A stretch of DNA of 64,000 nucleotides from Herbaspirillum sp. Sphag64. GTDB taxonomy: Bacteria; Pseudomonadota; Gammaproteobacteria; Burkholderiales; Burkholderiaceae_D. Position 1 is the first letter of the stretch. Each line of letters starts with the position of its first letter. Positions 46,257 to 56,801 of this stretch are shown here, piece by piece. The position numbers and the translations under genes are program-made. A model generated the notes under the pieces. The model did not search any database. It was not told the origin of the DNA and saw only the letters and a program-made list of their open reading frames with translations. The stretch spans positions 255,259 through 319,258 of the forward strand of contig NZ_JACHYE010000002.1 in assembly GCF_014192645.1 (NCBI RefSeq), given 5' to 3'.

Positions 46257-47753
46257 TCAGTTATCACCGCTACCCGGACGGACCGGCACAAATTGCGAGG
46301 AATCACCACGACGCACCAGAATCGCAGCACGCCGCTTGGAATCGAGCTTGGACGTCAGTGCATTGAACTGTTTTGAATCCTTGATATCGGCATCGTTAAG
46401 TCGCTGAATAACGTCACCAGCACGCAAGCCCGCCGCAGCTGCAACCCCAACAGCGGACTCCACCAAGACGCCATTTTCGACTCCGAGATCCTTTTTCTGG
46501 GCCTCACTCAGATCACTGACAACCAATCCCAAGGCATTAGGTACTGCGTCTACCTTGGATTTCTTGCTTTCTTCCTTGGCAGGCTTATCGGCCTCCAGCT
46601 CAACGACAGTCAGGCCAACATCCCGTGTACTACCCTTGCGCCAGATAGTCACAGTGGCACGCGAACCAGGCTTGGTGGCACCAACCATCCGAGGGAGATC
46701 GCTTGGCTTGTCAATCGCCACTCCATTGAATTTGAGAATGATATCCCCAGCCTCAAGCCCGGCCTTATCAGCAGGGCCACCCTGCTCAACACGCTGTACG
46801 ATGGCACCTTGCGCCTTACTCAGCCCCAGTGACTCAGCAACCTCTTTGGTGACTTCGCCGATTTGCACGCCAATACGACCACGCGTGACATGACCGCTCG
46901 CCTTCAACTGGTCCGAGACACGCAGCGCCTCATCAATCGGTACTGCGAACGAAATCCCCATAAATCCACCCGATCGGCTGTATATCTGAGAATTGATCCC
47001 GACTACCTCACCTTTAAGGTTCATCAGCGGACCACCGGAATTACCGGGATTCACTGCCACATCGGTCTGAATCAACGGCAAATAATCACCTGTATCGCGC
47101 GCTTTGGCAGAAATAATACCGGCTGTGACGGTATTTTCGAGACCAAATGGCGAACCAATCGCCAGCACCCATTCTCCGGCACGAATTTTGTCCGAATCGC
47201 CCATCACCAGACGCGGCAGATTACTACCATCGATCTTCAGCACCGCAACGTCAGTACGCGCATCCGAGCCAATGACCTTGGCCTTGAATTCCCGCTTGTC
47301 AGTCAAAGTGACATAAACATCACTCGCACCATCGACCACATGTGCATTGGTCAGCAGATAGCCATCAGGAGAAATGATGAAGCCGGACCCGACACCACGC
47401 GGCACTTCTTCCTGCTGAGCACTGCCGCCCTTGCGATTATTACGGGGAGTGTTCGGTGAGTTTGGCGTATTCGGTTGCTGACGCGGCATCGGCACACCAA
47501 AGAAGCGCCGGAAAAACTCCTGCATTTCTTCGTCATCCGGCGTGCTTTGATCCTGACCCGCCTTGACGCGCTCGGTTGTACGAATGTTCACCACGGCAGG
47601 TCCGGTACGCTCAACGATGTCAGCAAAGTCAGGTAATCCCGCCAGTTGCGGCGCTGCAGTTGAGACTGGCGCAGCCGCATACAAGGCGGGCGAAAAGAGG
47701 ACAACTGAAGCACTCAATAATGGCAACAAGATTTTCTTGGCAGGGCTCATCAT
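46257..47753 (-). CDS. mucD: Periplasmic serine protease MucD/DegP
   Basis: An HtrA-family protease and chaperone that degrades misfolded envelope proteins. The 498-residue protein has a signal peptide ending near SPALYAAA, a trypsin-like domain with catalytic His in LTNAHVVDGA, Asp in DARTDVAVLKID and Ser in NPGNSGGPLMNLKG, and two PDZ domains (GRIGVQIGEVTKEVAESLGL; GLVVSDLSEAQKKDLGVE). A Pro/Asn/Arg-rich loop precedes the catalytic domain. It is last in rpoE-rseA-rseB-mucD and is probably under sigma-E control. Confidence 0.97.
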   Translation of the reverse strand: MMSPAKKILLPLLSASVVLFSPALYAAAPVSTAAPQLAGLPDFADIVERTGPAVVNIRTTERVKAGQDQSTPDDEEMQEFFRRFFGVPMPRQQPNTPNSPNTPRNNRKGGSAQQEEVPRGVGSGFIISPDGYLLTNAHVVDGASDVYVTLTDKREFKAKVIGSDARTDVAVLKIDGSNLPRLVMGDSDKIRAGEWVLAIGSPFGLENTVTAGIISAKARDTGDYLPLIQTDVAVNPGNSGGPLMNLKGEVVGINSQIYSRSGGFMGISFAVPIDEALRVSDQLKASGHVTRGRIGVQIGEVTKEVAESLGLSKAQGAIVQRVEQGGPADKAGLEAGDIILKFNGVAIDKPSDLPRMVGATKPGSRATVTIWRKGSTRDVGLTVVELEADKPAKEESKKSKVDAVPNALGLVVSDLSEAQKKDLGVENGVLVESAVGVAAAAGLRAGDVIQRLNDADIKDSKQFNALTSKLDSKRRAAILVRRGDSSQFVPVRPGSGDN

Positions 47754-47767
47754 TTTCGATTTTCGTA

Positions 47768-48793
47768 TTATTTGGATTTGAACTCTATCGAATTCGACAC
47801 TTGCCGAATCGCGACTCCCGGAACTTCACCAACCACCGTCAACCAATAGTCACCCTGGCGACGACTGACAATATTTAACGCACCCTGCTGCATCGCACCT
47901 TCGCTGCGATTTTGCACGCCCGGCTCAATGAAAACGGAAATAGCCGCCAGACCATCGGTAAATACAATTTGCGACACCTCACGCGGCGATGCCGCCGGAT
48001 GCGGCGAAGAGGCATTTCCAGACGCCTGCGCATCCGAGATCAGGCGCTTAACCTCTTGAATCTTATGAAAGCCTGGCGGAGGAACGACGGTCCAACCGCT
48101 CAGATGGCTTTGACTCACAATCGAGTTCTCGACATGCCATCCATTTGTATTGGCAAAACTCGGTTTCACCCGATTATGATCGATATTGCCGATCTCAATC
48201 TGAGTGAAAGAAATCTGCTCGACGAGATTACCTTTACCGTCGAGAGTCTGTGCCTTGAGCAGCAGACCGGTAGCCTGGTCCGCACAAAATCGATAGCCAT
48301 AACGCAACTTGTCCTTAGGCTCCATGACAACGGCCTGACAATCATGCCCAGCAACCCGTCCCGACTCGTCCATCCGGATCGTGTAATGATCGGCCAGGTC
48401 AGCTGGACTGGCCGCCAGAATCGCTGGAAACACATCGCGCGTAAGACGCTTTTCCAGGAGGACCGTTTTTGCCTCCGGCACGTAACATGCGACATCTTCA
48501 TTGTTACGGATATACTCGCGCGGCTTGCCATCCATTACTTCGAGCTTTTCGATCTCATTCTTGCCCGAGAGGATGTGCGTAATACGCGAAGACCTGACTT
48601 CATTGGCCTGCTGGTAGACGAACGTACCCGAATAATTCAGCCGCTGTGCAGCAACCTGGATTTTTTTCAGCAAGACCTGTACATCCTGATCGCTACCGGT
48701 TTTTGTCGTTACCGCCGTTTCTGATCTGACAGGAGATACAACGAGCAACGAAAGAAAAAAAACGACACCGAGCAAGCCTTTTGTCTGCTGCAT
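47768..48793 (-). CDS. rseB: Sigma-E regulatory protein RseB/MucB
   Basis: A periplasmic sensor that binds the anti-sigma factor RseA and shields it from DegS-type cleavage until lipoproteins or lipopolysaccharide intermediates accumulate. ATG 48793 gives 341 residues with a signal peptide (LGVVFFLSLLVVSPVRSE); it starts 1 base after the rseA stop. The longer frame to 48937 runs inside rseA. Body motifs include LNYSGTFVYQQANEVRSSRI and YRFCADQATGLLLKAQTL, typical of MucB/RseB. It precedes mucD by 14 bases. Confidence 0.95.
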   Translation of the reverse strand: MQQTKGLLGVVFFLSLLVVSPVRSETAVTTKTGSDQDVQVLLKKIQVAAQRLNYSGTFVYQQANEVRSSRITHILSGKNEIEKLEVMDGKPREYIRNNEDVACYVPEAKTVLLEKRLTRDVFPAILAASPADLADHYTIRMDESGRVAGHDCQAVVMEPKDKLRYGYRFCADQATGLLLKAQTLDGKGNLVEQISFTQIEIGNIDHNRVKPSFANTNGWHVENSIVSQSHLSGWTVVPPPGFHKIQEVKRLISDAQASGNASSPHPAASPREVSQIVFTDGLAAISVFIEPGVQNRSEGAMQQGALNIVSRRQGDYWLTVVGEVPGVAIRQVSNSIEFKSK

Positions 48794-48794
48794 A

Positions 48795-49463
48795 TTATTT
48801 ATCAGAATTAATGGTGAAACCTGCCGAACGTGCATATTGTGCAGAACTGTACATCGCTGGAGAAAACCGCTGATGCGCCACCAGATACTCGTCAATGTTG
48901 GCATCACGTGCCACCTCGCCTTGTTGTGACAGCGCACTGATCTGCCCGGCCCGCTGCATGGTGCCTGACGTAGTAGCCACGCTCATGACATTGCCAGGCG
49001 AGGCCGATGTAGACGATGCACCACTAGCCAATGCATTGTCACCAGATGTCAACGCAGGGTGCTGCGGTGCAGCCACAAAAACGATCGCCGCCACTGCCGC
49101 AGCAACTGCTACACCAGGAACAGCAAAGCGTCGCATGAATTGCCTGTGAATCGCTGACGGCAACCCCGCACCATTGACGACAGCTGGGCCGACGGCAATA
49201 TCAGCAATACCTTGAGCAGACAGCGGCGCCAGAATAAGTGGCTCGGCAGCAAGACGCGCCGACATTTTTGCGCTGAAATCATCGCTCAGAGAAAAAGCCA
49301 TTTCCTCAGAACGCAGCGTATCGCCAATCTGATGATAAAGCTCCCATGTGCCCAGCGCCTCGGGCTGACGCAACGCTGCCAGGGCGAATTCAAAATGTGC
49401 CTCTGTCAACTCACCGTCGGCGAATGCCGAAATTTGCTCTCTGCTCATTTCTATGGTTTTCAT
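48795..49463 (-). CDS. rseA: Anti-sigma-E factor RseA/MucA
   Basis: A single-span inner-membrane protein whose cytosolic N-domain holds sigma-E. The 222-residue product starts MKTIEMSREQISAFADGE, continues with the RseA N-domain (ELYHQIGDTLRSEEMAF), has one membrane segment (VPGVAVAAAVAAIVFVAAP) and a low-complexity Ser/Ala periplasmic tail. It lies between rpoE (147-base gap) and rseB (1 base). Confidence 0.93.
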   Translation of the reverse strand: MKTIEMSREQISAFADGELTEAHFEFALAALRQPEALGTWELYHQIGDTLRSEEMAFSLSDDFSAKMSARLAAEPLILAPLSAQGIADIAVGPAVVNGAGLPSAIHRQFMRRFAVPGVAVAAAVAAIVFVAAPQHPALTSGDNALASGASSTSASPGNVMSVATTSGTMQRAGQISALSQQGEVARDANIDEYLVAHQRFSPAMYSSAQYARSAGFTINSDK

Positions 49464-49610
49464 AAATTGTCACCCAGCCACAAAACACTAGTTACATTAC
49501 GCAGCTCATGTTTCCAAAAATCAATTCTTGCGCGATGATCAACCCTGAATCGGTTCCCAGCGTATACGAGAAACAAGTCGAATTAGACCGACAACTCTCG
49601 AACAATAACA

Positions 49611-50213
49611 CTACCACCTCTTGTCGACTGCCGTCCCCAGCAAGGGACGCAATTTATCAGCAATCGCCTCGCGTGCCCTGAATATTCTGCTTCGCACCGT
49701 ACCGATCGGGCACCCCATTGCTTCCGCGATTTCATCGTAGCTCAAGCCCTCAATTTCGCGCAGGGTAATTGCCGTGCGCAACTCTTCCGGCAATGCCTCC
49801 ATGGCAACATTAACGGTCTGTGCAATTTGCTTGGTTGCGAGCATGGACTCGGGAGTGTTGATGTCCCTTAGGTGGTCGCCGTCTTCAAAAGTTTCAGCTT
49901 CTTCAGCATCTGCCTCAGTCGATGTCGGCGCACGTCTGCCCATTGTGACCAGGTAGTTTTTGGCGGTATTGATGCCAATCCGGTAGAGCCAGGTATAAAA
50001 AGCGGAGTCACCGCGGAATTGTGGTAACGCACGATAGGCCTTGATAAAGGCCTCTTGAACAACATCCTCAGCCTCAGCCTGATCTCGCACCAGTCGCGAG
50101 ACGAGGCGCATCAACTTACGTTGATACTTGGCAACCAACAGCTCGAACGCTTTTTTATCTCCGCGCTGGACGCGCTCAACAAGCAGCTGATCTATTTCGC
50201 GTTCCGTCGTCAA
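49611..50213 (-). CDS. rpoE: RNA polymerase sigma factor RpoE (sigma-E/AlgU)
   Basis: This extracytoplasmic-function sigma factor directs the envelope stress response. The 200-residue protein has region 2 (LVERVQRGDKKAFELLVAKY, VQEAFIKAYRALPQFRGDSA, FYTWLYRIGINTAKNYL) and region 4 (LRTAITLREIEGLSYDEIAE, GTVRSRIFRAREAI). The frame starts at TTG 50213 with AAGGAAA 6-9 bases upstream; homology with E. coli RpoE begins immediately after, so the TTG is likely real. It heads rpoE-rseA-rseB-mucD. An Asp/Glu-rich insert lies between regions 2 and 4. Confidence 0.97.
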   Translation of the reverse strand: MTTEREIDQLLVERVQRGDKKAFELLVAKYQRKLMRLVSRLVRDQAEAEDVVQEAFIKAYRALPQFRGDSAFYTWLYRIGINTAKNYLVTMGRRAPTSTEADAEEAETFEDGDHLRDINTPESMLATKQIAQTVNVAMEALPEELRTAITLREIEGLSYDEIAEAMGCPIGTVRSRIFRAREAIADKLRPLLGTAVDKRW

Positions 50214-50353
50214 ATCAAGTTTCCTTGTTTTTTGTCATGTCTGTGAAAAGGCAGACATCGAATCATTGCAACCCGATACACCCGGCGTTTGCACAGCCTG
50301 AATCCAGTACACATTAGGTACCAGCCGGCATCATCCGCACTAGCTACACGGAC

Positions 50354-50839
50354 TCAGGACAGCGTGCCATTATGACTTGCAACCCAACGGCAAGCCACTT
50401 GCAGTGCGTGAAAAGATTCTTTCGATACAGAATCGGGTAATACGTGAATCGTGCGAACCCGACCGTTTTCCAGTCGCAAGCGCAGAACAAGCAGGCTCGG
50501 CCAAATCGTGGAACCCGCTAATAACTGCGCTACACCTCCACGCATAACCTGCTTGGCTGAACGGGATTGCGCAGCAACATGATGCTCAACCAGTCGGATC
50601 TGCCCGGTACCCGATACATGCAACCACACCGCCTTGCGATTGTGCAATATTAACCAAAAGACTCCCCCTGTAGCGCCAATACAGAAAATTGCCAGGGAAG
50701 TTCTGATGAAAAAAGACAGGTGTCCGGTCCATGCAAAAGCAACGAACACACCAATGGCAGCAACCATGATGGCCAAGACTGCCACCAGAATCAAAAGCAG
50801 ACGGGAAGGTTTGATATCCGCAGAGACTGCTATCGACAT
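50354..50839 (-). CDS. Small membrane protein, YgfX-like
   Basis: A 161-residue protein with two adjacent membrane helices (LLILVAVLAIMVAAIGVFVAF and SLAIFCIGATGGVFWLIL) and a basic soluble C-terminal part (LLVLRLRLENGRVRTIHVLP). The layout and the VLPDS segment recall YgfX/CptA-type proteins, which in E. coli touch the cytoskeleton or flavinator SdhE, but similarity is weak. It sits between fabF and rpoE, as an uncharacterised gene often does in Betaproteobacteria. Confidence 0.72.
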   Translation of the reverse strand: MSIAVSADIKPSRLLLILVAVLAIMVAAIGVFVAFAWTGHLSFFIRTSLAIFCIGATGGVFWLILHNRKAVWLHVSGTGQIRLVEHHVAAQSRSAKQVMRGGVAQLLAGSTIWPSLLVLRLRLENGRVRTIHVLPDSVSKESFHALQVACRWVASHNGTLS

Positions 50840-50853
50840 AGATAAAGGAATGT

Positions 50854-50885
50854 AAAAACGAGCTCGACCCCTAACAGGGTCGAGC
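50854..50885 (-). terminator. Terminator after fabF
   Basis: A 9-base stem GCTCGACCC/GGGTCGAGC with a 6-base loop, then a T-run on the minus strand, 5 bases past the fabF stop. It closes the fatty-acid operon. Confidence 0.92.
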
Positions 50886-50890
50886 CGATT

Positions 50891-52132
50891 TTATACTTTA
50901 CCAAAGACCAAAGTACCGTTGGTACCACCGAATCCGAATGAATTCTTGACGGCGATATCGATCTTCATGTCTCGCGCCTGATTGGCGCAATAATCAAGAT
51001 CACACTCCGGATCCTGGCTAAAGATGTTCATTGTTGGCGGTGAAATCTGATGATGCAGAGCCAACACAGTAAACACAGACTCCAGACCTCCAGCTCCACC
51101 CAACAGGTGGCCGGTCATCGACTTGGTCGAATTAACCACCATTTTATAAGCATGATCACCGAAAGCAGCCTTGATGGCATCGGTTTCATTCTTGTCACCT
51201 AATGGCGTGGACGTGCCGTGTGCATTGAGGTACTGAACCTCGTCTGCATTGACACCCGCGTCGCGCAAGGCAGACGCCACACAACGACGAGGGCCATCCA
51301 GGCTCGGTGCCGTAATGTGATATGCATCACCACTCATGCCAAAACCTAGTACCTCGGCGTAAATCTTGGCGCCACGTGCCTTGGCGTGCTCATACTCTTC
51401 AAGCACCATGACACCAGCACCTTCACCGAGGACAAAGCCATCACGATCCTTGTCCCAAGGACGCGATGCCGTCGCCGGATCATCATTGCGACTGGACAAA
51501 GCACGTGCAGAGGCAAAGCCACCAATACCCAGTGGCGAAACACTGGACTCAGCACCGCCGGCAATCATCACATCGGCATCGCCATACTGAATCATGCGAC
51601 TAGCAACACCAATGCAATGCAAGCCAGTAGTGCAGGCTGTCACAATCGCAAGATTAGGGCCTTTCAGGCCGTACTTGATCGACAGATTCCCGGAAATCAT
51701 ATTGATGATCGACGCCGGGATAAAGAAAGGACTGATGCGGCGTGGGCCACGATTAGTCAATTCTGCATGCGTTTCTTCGATCATCGGCAAGCCACCGATA
51801 CCTGAACCGATCATCACGCCGATACGCTCGGCGTTTTCATCGGTGACTTCCAGACCACAATCCTGCATGGCCTGCATTCCTGCTGCCATACCAAAATGGA
51901 TAAAGGTATCCATATGGCGCGCTTCCTTGGCAGGAATATAGTCTTCAATATTGAAGCCCTTCACTTCCCCCGCAAAATGCGTGGAAAAGGGAGTGGCATC
52001 AAATTTGGTGATGGTGGCGATGCCCGACTTACCTTCCTTGACGGCACCCCATGCGTCAGCAATAGAATTGCCAACAGGGGATATGCAACCAAGACCGGTA
52101 ATGACTACACGACGTTCACGCGAGCGGCTCAA
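50891..52132 (-). CDS. fabF: 3-oxoacyl-ACP synthase II
   Basis: A condensing enzyme that elongates acyl-ACP with malonyl-ACP. The 413-residue thiolase-fold protein has the catalytic Cys in [13 protein letters not shown] and the two His in [14 protein letters not shown] and [14 protein letters not shown], plus the C-terminal [14 protein letters not shown]. The start is TTG at 52132 with AGGAG 6 bases upstream; no ATG fits the family N-terminus. It follows acpP by 30 bases and ends at a terminator. Confidence 0.98.
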   Translation of the reverse strand: MSRSRERRVVITGLGCISPVGNSIADAWGAVKEGKSGIATITKFDATPFSTHFAGEVKGFNIEDYIPAKEARHMDTFIHFGMAAGMQAMQDCGLEVTDENAERIGVMIGSGIGGLPMIEETHAELTNRGPRRISPFFIPASIINMISGNLSIKYGLKGPNLAIVTACTTGLHCIGVASRMIQYGDADVMIAGGAESSVSPLGIGGFASARALSSRNDDPATASRPWDKDRDGFVLGEGAGVMVLEEYEHAKARGAKIYAEVLGFGMSGDAYHITAPSLDGPRRCVASALRDAGVNADEVQYLNAHGTSTPLGDKNETDAIKAAFGDHAYKMVVNSTKSMTGHLLGGAGGLESVFTVLALHHQISPPTMNIFSQDPECDLDYCANQARDMKIDIAVKNSFGFGGTNGTLVFGKV

Positions 52133-52162
52133 GCAATTCTCCTAGAGTCGTTCAAAACCAGC

Positions 52163-52402
52163 TTAGGCCTTGACGTGTGCCTTGGCGTAATCAATCGCCT
52201 GCTGCACGGTTGTGATTTTTTCTGCTTGTTCGTCAGGGATTTCCATTTCGAACTCGTCTTCCAGTGCCATGACCAGTTCAACGGTATCCAGCGAGTCAGC
52301 GCCCAGATCATTGACGAATGAAGATTCAGTCTTGATGTCTGCTTCTGCGCAGCCCAGTTGTTCTGCGACGATCTTCTTAACGCGTGCTTCGATATCGGAC
52401 AT
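52163..52402 (-). CDS. acpP: Acyl carrier protein
   Basis: The acyl carrier of fatty-acid synthesis, modified by AcpS (encoded at 37592). The 79-residue acidic helical protein carries the phosphopantetheine-bearing Ser in [16 protein letters not shown]. The start [17 protein letters not shown] is typical. It lies 135 bases after fabG and 30 bases before fabF. Confidence 0.99.
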   Translation of the reverse strand: MSDIEARVKKIVAEQLGCAEADIKTESSFVNDLGADSLDTVELVMALEDEFEMEIPDEQAEKITTVQQAIDYAKAHVKA

Positions 52403-52537
52403 AAATGCCTCCAGTGGATAGGTTACAAAAGTGCGCGCATTTTAGCAGGTTTGCACGCCAAAATTTTCACTTTTAAATATTCTTCAAAAGAATAGTTAAG
52501 TTACAGCCAACTACCATCTAATTAAGTGCATCCGCAC

Positions 52538-53293
52538 TCAACTCATGTACATACCACCATTAACGTGCAAAGTAGTGCCGGTAATATAGCCTGCTTGCGA
52601 GGAAGCAAGGAAGGCAACTGCGGCGGCAATATCCTCAGGCTCACCAAGGCGTCCCAGCGGAATTTGCTGCAGCAGCGCCGAAGTTTGCTGCTCACTCAAG
52701 GCCTTCGTCATATCCGTATCGATAAAACCCGGTGCGATGCAATTGACGGTAATGTTGCGACTACCGATCTCACGTGCCAGCGCCCGACTCATGCCCGCAA
52801 CACCGGCCTTCGCTGCTGCATAGTTCATTTGCCCAGGATTACCGGCAGCACCAACGACCGACGTAATGTTGATGATACGACCATGCTTTACCTTCATCAT
52901 GCCGCGCAAGACCGCACGCGACAGCCGGCCGACCGCAGTCAAATTGGTGGAGATCACATTATCCCACTCTTCTTCCTTCATGCGCATAGCCAGTTGATCT
53001 TGCGTAATACCGGCATTGTTGACCAGAATCGACAACCCTCCGAATTCTTTTTGCACTTCTTCAATTGCCGCATTACATGCCGCCACGTCGGTGACATTGA
53101 GCACCATACCCCGACCACTACCAGGCTGCAGTTCATTGAGATAAGCGCCAATCGCCTCAGCACCAGCAGCCGACGTTGCGGTACCGACCACCTTCGCACC
53201 CTGACGCACTAACTCCAGCGCAATCGCACGACCAATACCGCGGGATGCACCCGTCACCAATGCAACCTGATTCTGCAAATTTTTATCACTCAC
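52538..53293 (-). CDS. fabG: 3-oxoacyl-ACP reductase
   Basis: An NADPH-dependent short-chain dehydrogenase that reduces 3-oxoacyl-ACP. The 251-residue protein has the cofactor motif TGASRGIGRAIAL, NNAGIT, and the active site Ser (ITSVVG) with YAAAKAG. The start is GTG at 53293, overlapping the fabD stop as GTGA, with GGAG upstream. Its C-terminus ends TLHVNGGMYMS. Confidence 0.98.
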   Translation of the reverse strand: MSDKNLQNQVALVTGASRGIGRAIALELVRQGAKVVGTATSAAGAEAIGAYLNELQPGSGRGMVLNVTDVAACNAAIEEVQKEFGGLSILVNNAGITQDQLAMRMKEEEWDNVISTNLTAVGRLSRAVLRGMMKVKHGRIINITSVVGAAGNPGQMNYAAAKAGVAGMSRALAREIGSRNITVNCIAPGFIDTDMTKALSEQQTSALLQQIPLGRLGEPEDIAAAVAFLASSQAGYITGTTLHVNGGMYMS

Positions 53294-54222
53294 TTGAGCA
53301 ACTCCAATACTTGATTCAACGATGCCTGATCTACGATGGACTCACCCACCAGATCGCCATTGATACGCTTTGTCAAACCTGACAACACCTTGCCAGGACC
53401 ACACTCGATAACATGAGTAATGCCTTGCTCTGCCATTTTTTGCACGGTTTCCACCCAGCGCACGGCGCTTGCAGCCTGACGCACCAGAGCATCCTTGATG
53501 GCAGCAGGATCATTCACGATTGCCACATCGACATTATTAATGATCGGCAATACTGGCACCGCAAACGGAACTTGCTGCAAATAAGCCTGCAAACGATCTG
53601 AAGCAGGCTTGAGCAACGACGAGTGAAACGGCGCCGATACCGGCAAAGGCAAAGCACGCTTTGCGCCCTTGGCCTTGGCGACTTCACACGCACGAGTTAC
53701 GGCCGCCCTGTGACCTGCGATCACGACTTGCGCTGGCGCATTGAAATTGACTGCCTCGACCACCTCTCCCTGCGCTGCTTCAGCGCAAGCGGCACGCACA
53801 TCCTCATCCGACAAACCCAAAATGGCAGCCATCCCGCCCTGCCCCACCGGTACCGCCTCCTGCATGGCTTGCGCACGAAAACGCACTAACGGCACAGCAT
53901 CCTTGAAATCAATTACGCCGGCAGCCACCAAAGCCGAATACTCACCAAGACTATGCCCTGCAACCAGTGCTGGCGCAGGACCACCTGCGGCCAACCAGGC
54001 ACGGTAAAACGCCACCGCAGCAGTCAGCATGACCGGCTGCGTATTGGTTGTCAGATCCAGATCTTCTTTCGGCCCTTCGGCAATCAATTTGCCCAAATCG
54101 AATTGCAATGCCTCAGAGGCCTCAGCAACGGTTGCCTTGACAACAGCATTGTCTGCAAAACCGTTGAGCATACCAATGGCTTGCGAACCCTGACCCGGGA
54201 ATACAAAAGCAAACTTTGTCAT
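53290..54222 (-). CDS. fabD: Malonyl-CoA:ACP transacylase
   Basis: It moves malonyl from coenzyme A to ACP. The 310-residue protein begins with FVFPGQGSQAIGML and has the catalytic Ser in AGHSLGEYSALVAAG and the His in PVSAPFHSSLL. The stop overlaps the fabG start by 4 bases; ATG 54222 lies 58 bases after fabH. Confidence 0.98.
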   Translation of the reverse strand: MTKFAFVFPGQGSQAIGMLNGFADNAVVKATVAEASEALQFDLGKLIAEGPKEDLDLTTNTQPVMLTAAVAFYRAWLAAGGPAPALVAGHSLGEYSALVAAGVIDFKDAVPLVRFRAQAMQEAVPVGQGGMAAILGLSDEDVRAACAEAAQGEVVEAVNFNAPAQVVIAGHRAAVTRACEVAKAKGAKRALPLPVSAPFHSSLLKPASDRLQAYLQQVPFAVPVLPIINNVDVAIVNDPAAIKDALVRQAASAVRWVETVQKMAEQGITHVIECGPGKVLSGLTKRINGDLVGESIVDQASLNQVLELLK

Positions 54223-54280
54223 GAAATTATGAGTATTGAATGTTTAATGGAGATTAAATGCACGAAATTAGGTGCGCGAA

Positions 54281-55267
54281 TTACATGCGTACCAGGATAG
54301 CGCCCCACGTGAAGCCACCACCAACGCCTTCCATCATCACGTTATGACCCGGTTTAACACGGCCGTCCCGCATCGCCTGATCCAGGGCAAGTGGAATCGA
54401 TGCAGCAGAAGTATTACCGTGCTGATCAACCGTGACCACCATCTTCTCGAGCGGCAATCCAAGCTTCTTGGCAGTACCCTGCATGATACGAATATTCGCT
54501 TGATGCGGGATCAACCAATCAATTTCAGCAGCATCGACACGCGCTATTTCCAATACCTCACGCGCGACCTTGTCGAGCACTGAAACAGCCAGCTTGAACA
54601 CAGCAGGACCATCCATATACAGATAAGCACTGCCAGCGACAGCACCATCATTCACATTACCAGGGACACAAAGAATGTGCCCATGACTACCATCCGCATG
54701 CAGCTTTGAAGCCAGCACACCAGGCTCGGCCGATGCCGTCATGACGATTGCGCCAGCACCATCACCAAACAATACACAGGTCGTCCGATCCTCAAAATTG
54801 AGAATCTTGGAAAACACCTCAGCACCGATGACCAGCACATTCTTGTGCGCACCTGATTTGATGAAGCTGTCAGCCACCGACATGGCATAAACAAAACCGC
54901 TACAAACCGCCTGCACATCCATTGCCGCCGCGCCATTGGTGATGCCGAGCTTGTGCTGGACCACACAGGCAGTGCTAGGAAAGCCACCCAGATGATCGGG
55001 AGTGGACGTCGCCAGGATGATCAGATCAATATCATTGGGCTGCAGCTTGGCCACCTCCAGCGCATGCTGCGCAGCAGCTACCGCGAGATCACTGGACAAG
55101 ACATCCACCTCAGCGTAATGACGCGCTGAAATACCGCTCCGGGAGAAAATCCACTCGTCAGAAGTTTCAATTCCCTTCTGCGCCAGTTGGCTGGCCAGAC
55201 TATCATTGGTAACCCGTTTCGGTGGCAGATAGCTGCCTGTGCCGACAATCTTGCTATAAAGAGTCAT
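54281..55267 (-). CDS. fabH: 3-oxoacyl-ACP synthase III
   Basis: It starts fatty-acid synthesis by condensing acetyl-CoA with malonyl-ACP. The 328-residue protein has the catalytic Cys in [16 protein letters not shown], His in [11 protein letters not shown] and Asn in [13 protein letters not shown], all intact. It lies 17 bases after plsX, completing the plsX-fabH-fabD-fabG-acpP-fabF order. Confidence 0.98.
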   Translation of the reverse strand: MTLYSKIVGTGSYLPPKRVTNDSLASQLAQKGIETSDEWIFSRSGISARHYAEVDVLSSDLAVAAAQHALEVAKLQPNDIDLIILATSTPDHLGGFPSTACVVQHKLGITNGAAAMDVQAVCSGFVYAMSVADSFIKSGAHKNVLVIGAEVFSKILNFEDRTTCVLFGDGAGAIVMTASAEPGVLASKLHADGSHGHILCVPGNVNDGAVAGSAYLYMDGPAVFKLAVSVLDKVAREVLEIARVDAAEIDWLIPHQANIRIMQGTAKKLGLPLEKMVVTVDQHGNTSAASIPLALDQAMRDGRVKPGHNVMMEGVGGGFTWGAILVRM

Positions 55268-55284
55268 ACCGTTTTCTGTTCTGA

Positions 55285-56367
55285 TTAGATCGTTTGATGA
55301 CCGGAGGCAGGCGCAGTCCGCTCGGCGACATGCAATGCCTCAACCTGGGGAATCAATTCTGCCATCGTCGTGGTAATCCGGGACAATACATCATACTTGG
55401 CAGCATCGTAAGCGCGACGAATCGCCCATTCGAATGCATAGACATCGGCGCCGCCATGACTCTTGAACACCAGACCACGCAAACCCAGTAAACTTGCGCC
55501 ATTGTAACGGGACGGATTCAGGCGGCGTGACAATGCCTTGATGGCACCATACGCAATCAAGGCGCCCAGCTTATTGAAAAAGCCTTTCTTGAATTCGGTG
55601 GTCAACACCGACTTAACAAAACGTCCCAGACCTTCGGATGCCTTCAAGGTGACGTTACCGACAAAGCCGTCGCAGACGACCAGATCAGTCGTACCCTCAA
55701 AGATATCATTGCCTTCGACGTTGCCATAAAAATTAAGAATACCCTTCTCGTGATCCGCATGCAGCAACTCAGCAGTCTGCTTAACCAGTTCGTTACCCTT
55801 GATTTCTTCCTCACCAACATTGAGCAAGCCAATGGTCGGCTTCGGCTTACCCTCCATGACCGACACCAAGGCAGAGCCCATCAACGCGAACTGATGCAAA
55901 TGCACAGCCTCGCAATCGACGTTAGCGCCCAGATCGAGCATGTAGGTAGGACCATCTTTTTGATTGGGAAGAATGGTACAGATTGCCGGGCGATCAACAC
56001 CTGGAATCGTCTTGAGGACATAGCGCGATACCGCCATCAGCGCACCGGTATTACCCGCTGACACTGCCGCGTTAGCACGACCATCCTTGACCAGATTGAC
56101 GGCAACACGCATGGAAGAATCCTTCTTGCGGCGCAAGGCAACCTCGATCGGATCGTCCATCGTAACGACTTCAGACGCGTGCTGGATATGGAGACGGGAG
56201 GAGTCCCCCTTGCGATGCTTGCGCAAGGCTGCACGCAACAAATCCTCCTGACCGACCAAGATCAACTCAGCATCAGGTTCGCGATTCAGGAAAGAAATGG
56301 CGGCGGGGATAGTAACTGACGGGCCGAAATCGCCGCCCATGCAGTCAATGGAAATTTTGATGGTCAT
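55285..56367 (-). CDS. plsX: Phosphate acyltransferase PlsX
   Basis: It makes acyl-phosphate from acyl-ACP for phosphatidic acid synthesis. The 360-residue protein starts [19 protein letters not shown] and contains [17 protein letters not shown] and [19 protein letters not shown], the PlsX signatures. ATG 56367. It is 145 bases after rpmF, with a hairpin between, so it may start its own transcript. Confidence 0.97.
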   Translation of the reverse strand: MTIKISIDCMGGDFGPSVTIPAAISFLNREPDAELILVGQEDLLRAALRKHRKGDSSRLHIQHASEVVTMDDPIEVALRRKKDSSMRVAVNLVKDGRANAAVSAGNTGALMAVSRYVLKTIPGVDRPAICTILPNQKDGPTYMLDLGANVDCEAVHLHQFALMGSALVSVMEGKPKPTIGLLNVGEEEIKGNELVKQTAELLHADHEKGILNFYGNVEGNDIFEGTTDLVVCDGFVGNVTLKASEGLGRFVKSVLTTEFKKGFFNKLGALIAYGAIKALSRRLNPSRYNGASLLGLRGLVFKSHGGADVYAFEWAIRRAYDAAKYDVLSRITTTMAELIPQVEALHVAERTAPASGHQTI

Positions 56368-56451
56368 TGTTTTGATTCAGAGCCTTGCCAACCCGCATTA
56401 TGGGGCAGATTTGGCGCGATTCAAAATGACGCTCTACGCTGAATCAGCATA

Positions 56452-56488
56452 AGAAAAGCGGCGCCAATTTAAAAAATCATTGCGCCGC
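56452..56488 (-). terminator. Possible terminator after rpmF
   Basis: GCGGCGCCAAT pairs with ATTGCGCCGC apart from one bulged C, and TTTTCTT follows on the minus strand. The loop is AT-rich and 10 bases long. It could be leaky, giving an attenuated read-through into plsX. Confidence 0.6.
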
Positions 56489-56512
56489 GTTCCGCCTTAA
56501 CAGCAAATCCAA

Positions 56513-56695
56513 TTACTCGTCGTTCTTGGTCTTCAGAACCTTGCGACCACGGTAGAAACCGTTCGGGCTGATGTGGTGACGCAGGTGTGTTTCACCCGTT
56601 GTTGGCTCAACTGCCAGCGGTGGCGCTGTCAGGAAGTCGTGTGCACGATGCATACCGCGCTTGGACGGGGTCTTTTTGTTTTGCTGAACAGCCAT
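56513..56695 (-). CDS. rpmF: Ribosomal protein L32
   Basis: A 60-residue large-subunit ribosomal protein, start [20 protein letters not shown], with the conserved [21 protein letters not shown]. The cysteines of zinc-binding L32 variants are absent, as in most proteobacteria. It is downstream of yceD by 106 bases, the usual order. Confidence 0.98.
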   Translation of the reverse strand: MAVQQNKKTPSKRGMHRAHDFLTAPPLAVEPTTGETHLRHHISPNGFYRGRKVLKTKNDE

Positions 56696-56801
56696 GATAA
56701 CTCCTAAACCTTAAGTTCTAAAATTTTAACATATCCGGCTAGCAAACTCACTGACCAACCGAGAATTCCTACATTTGACGCGCGCAAACGCGTTAACCAC
56801 A

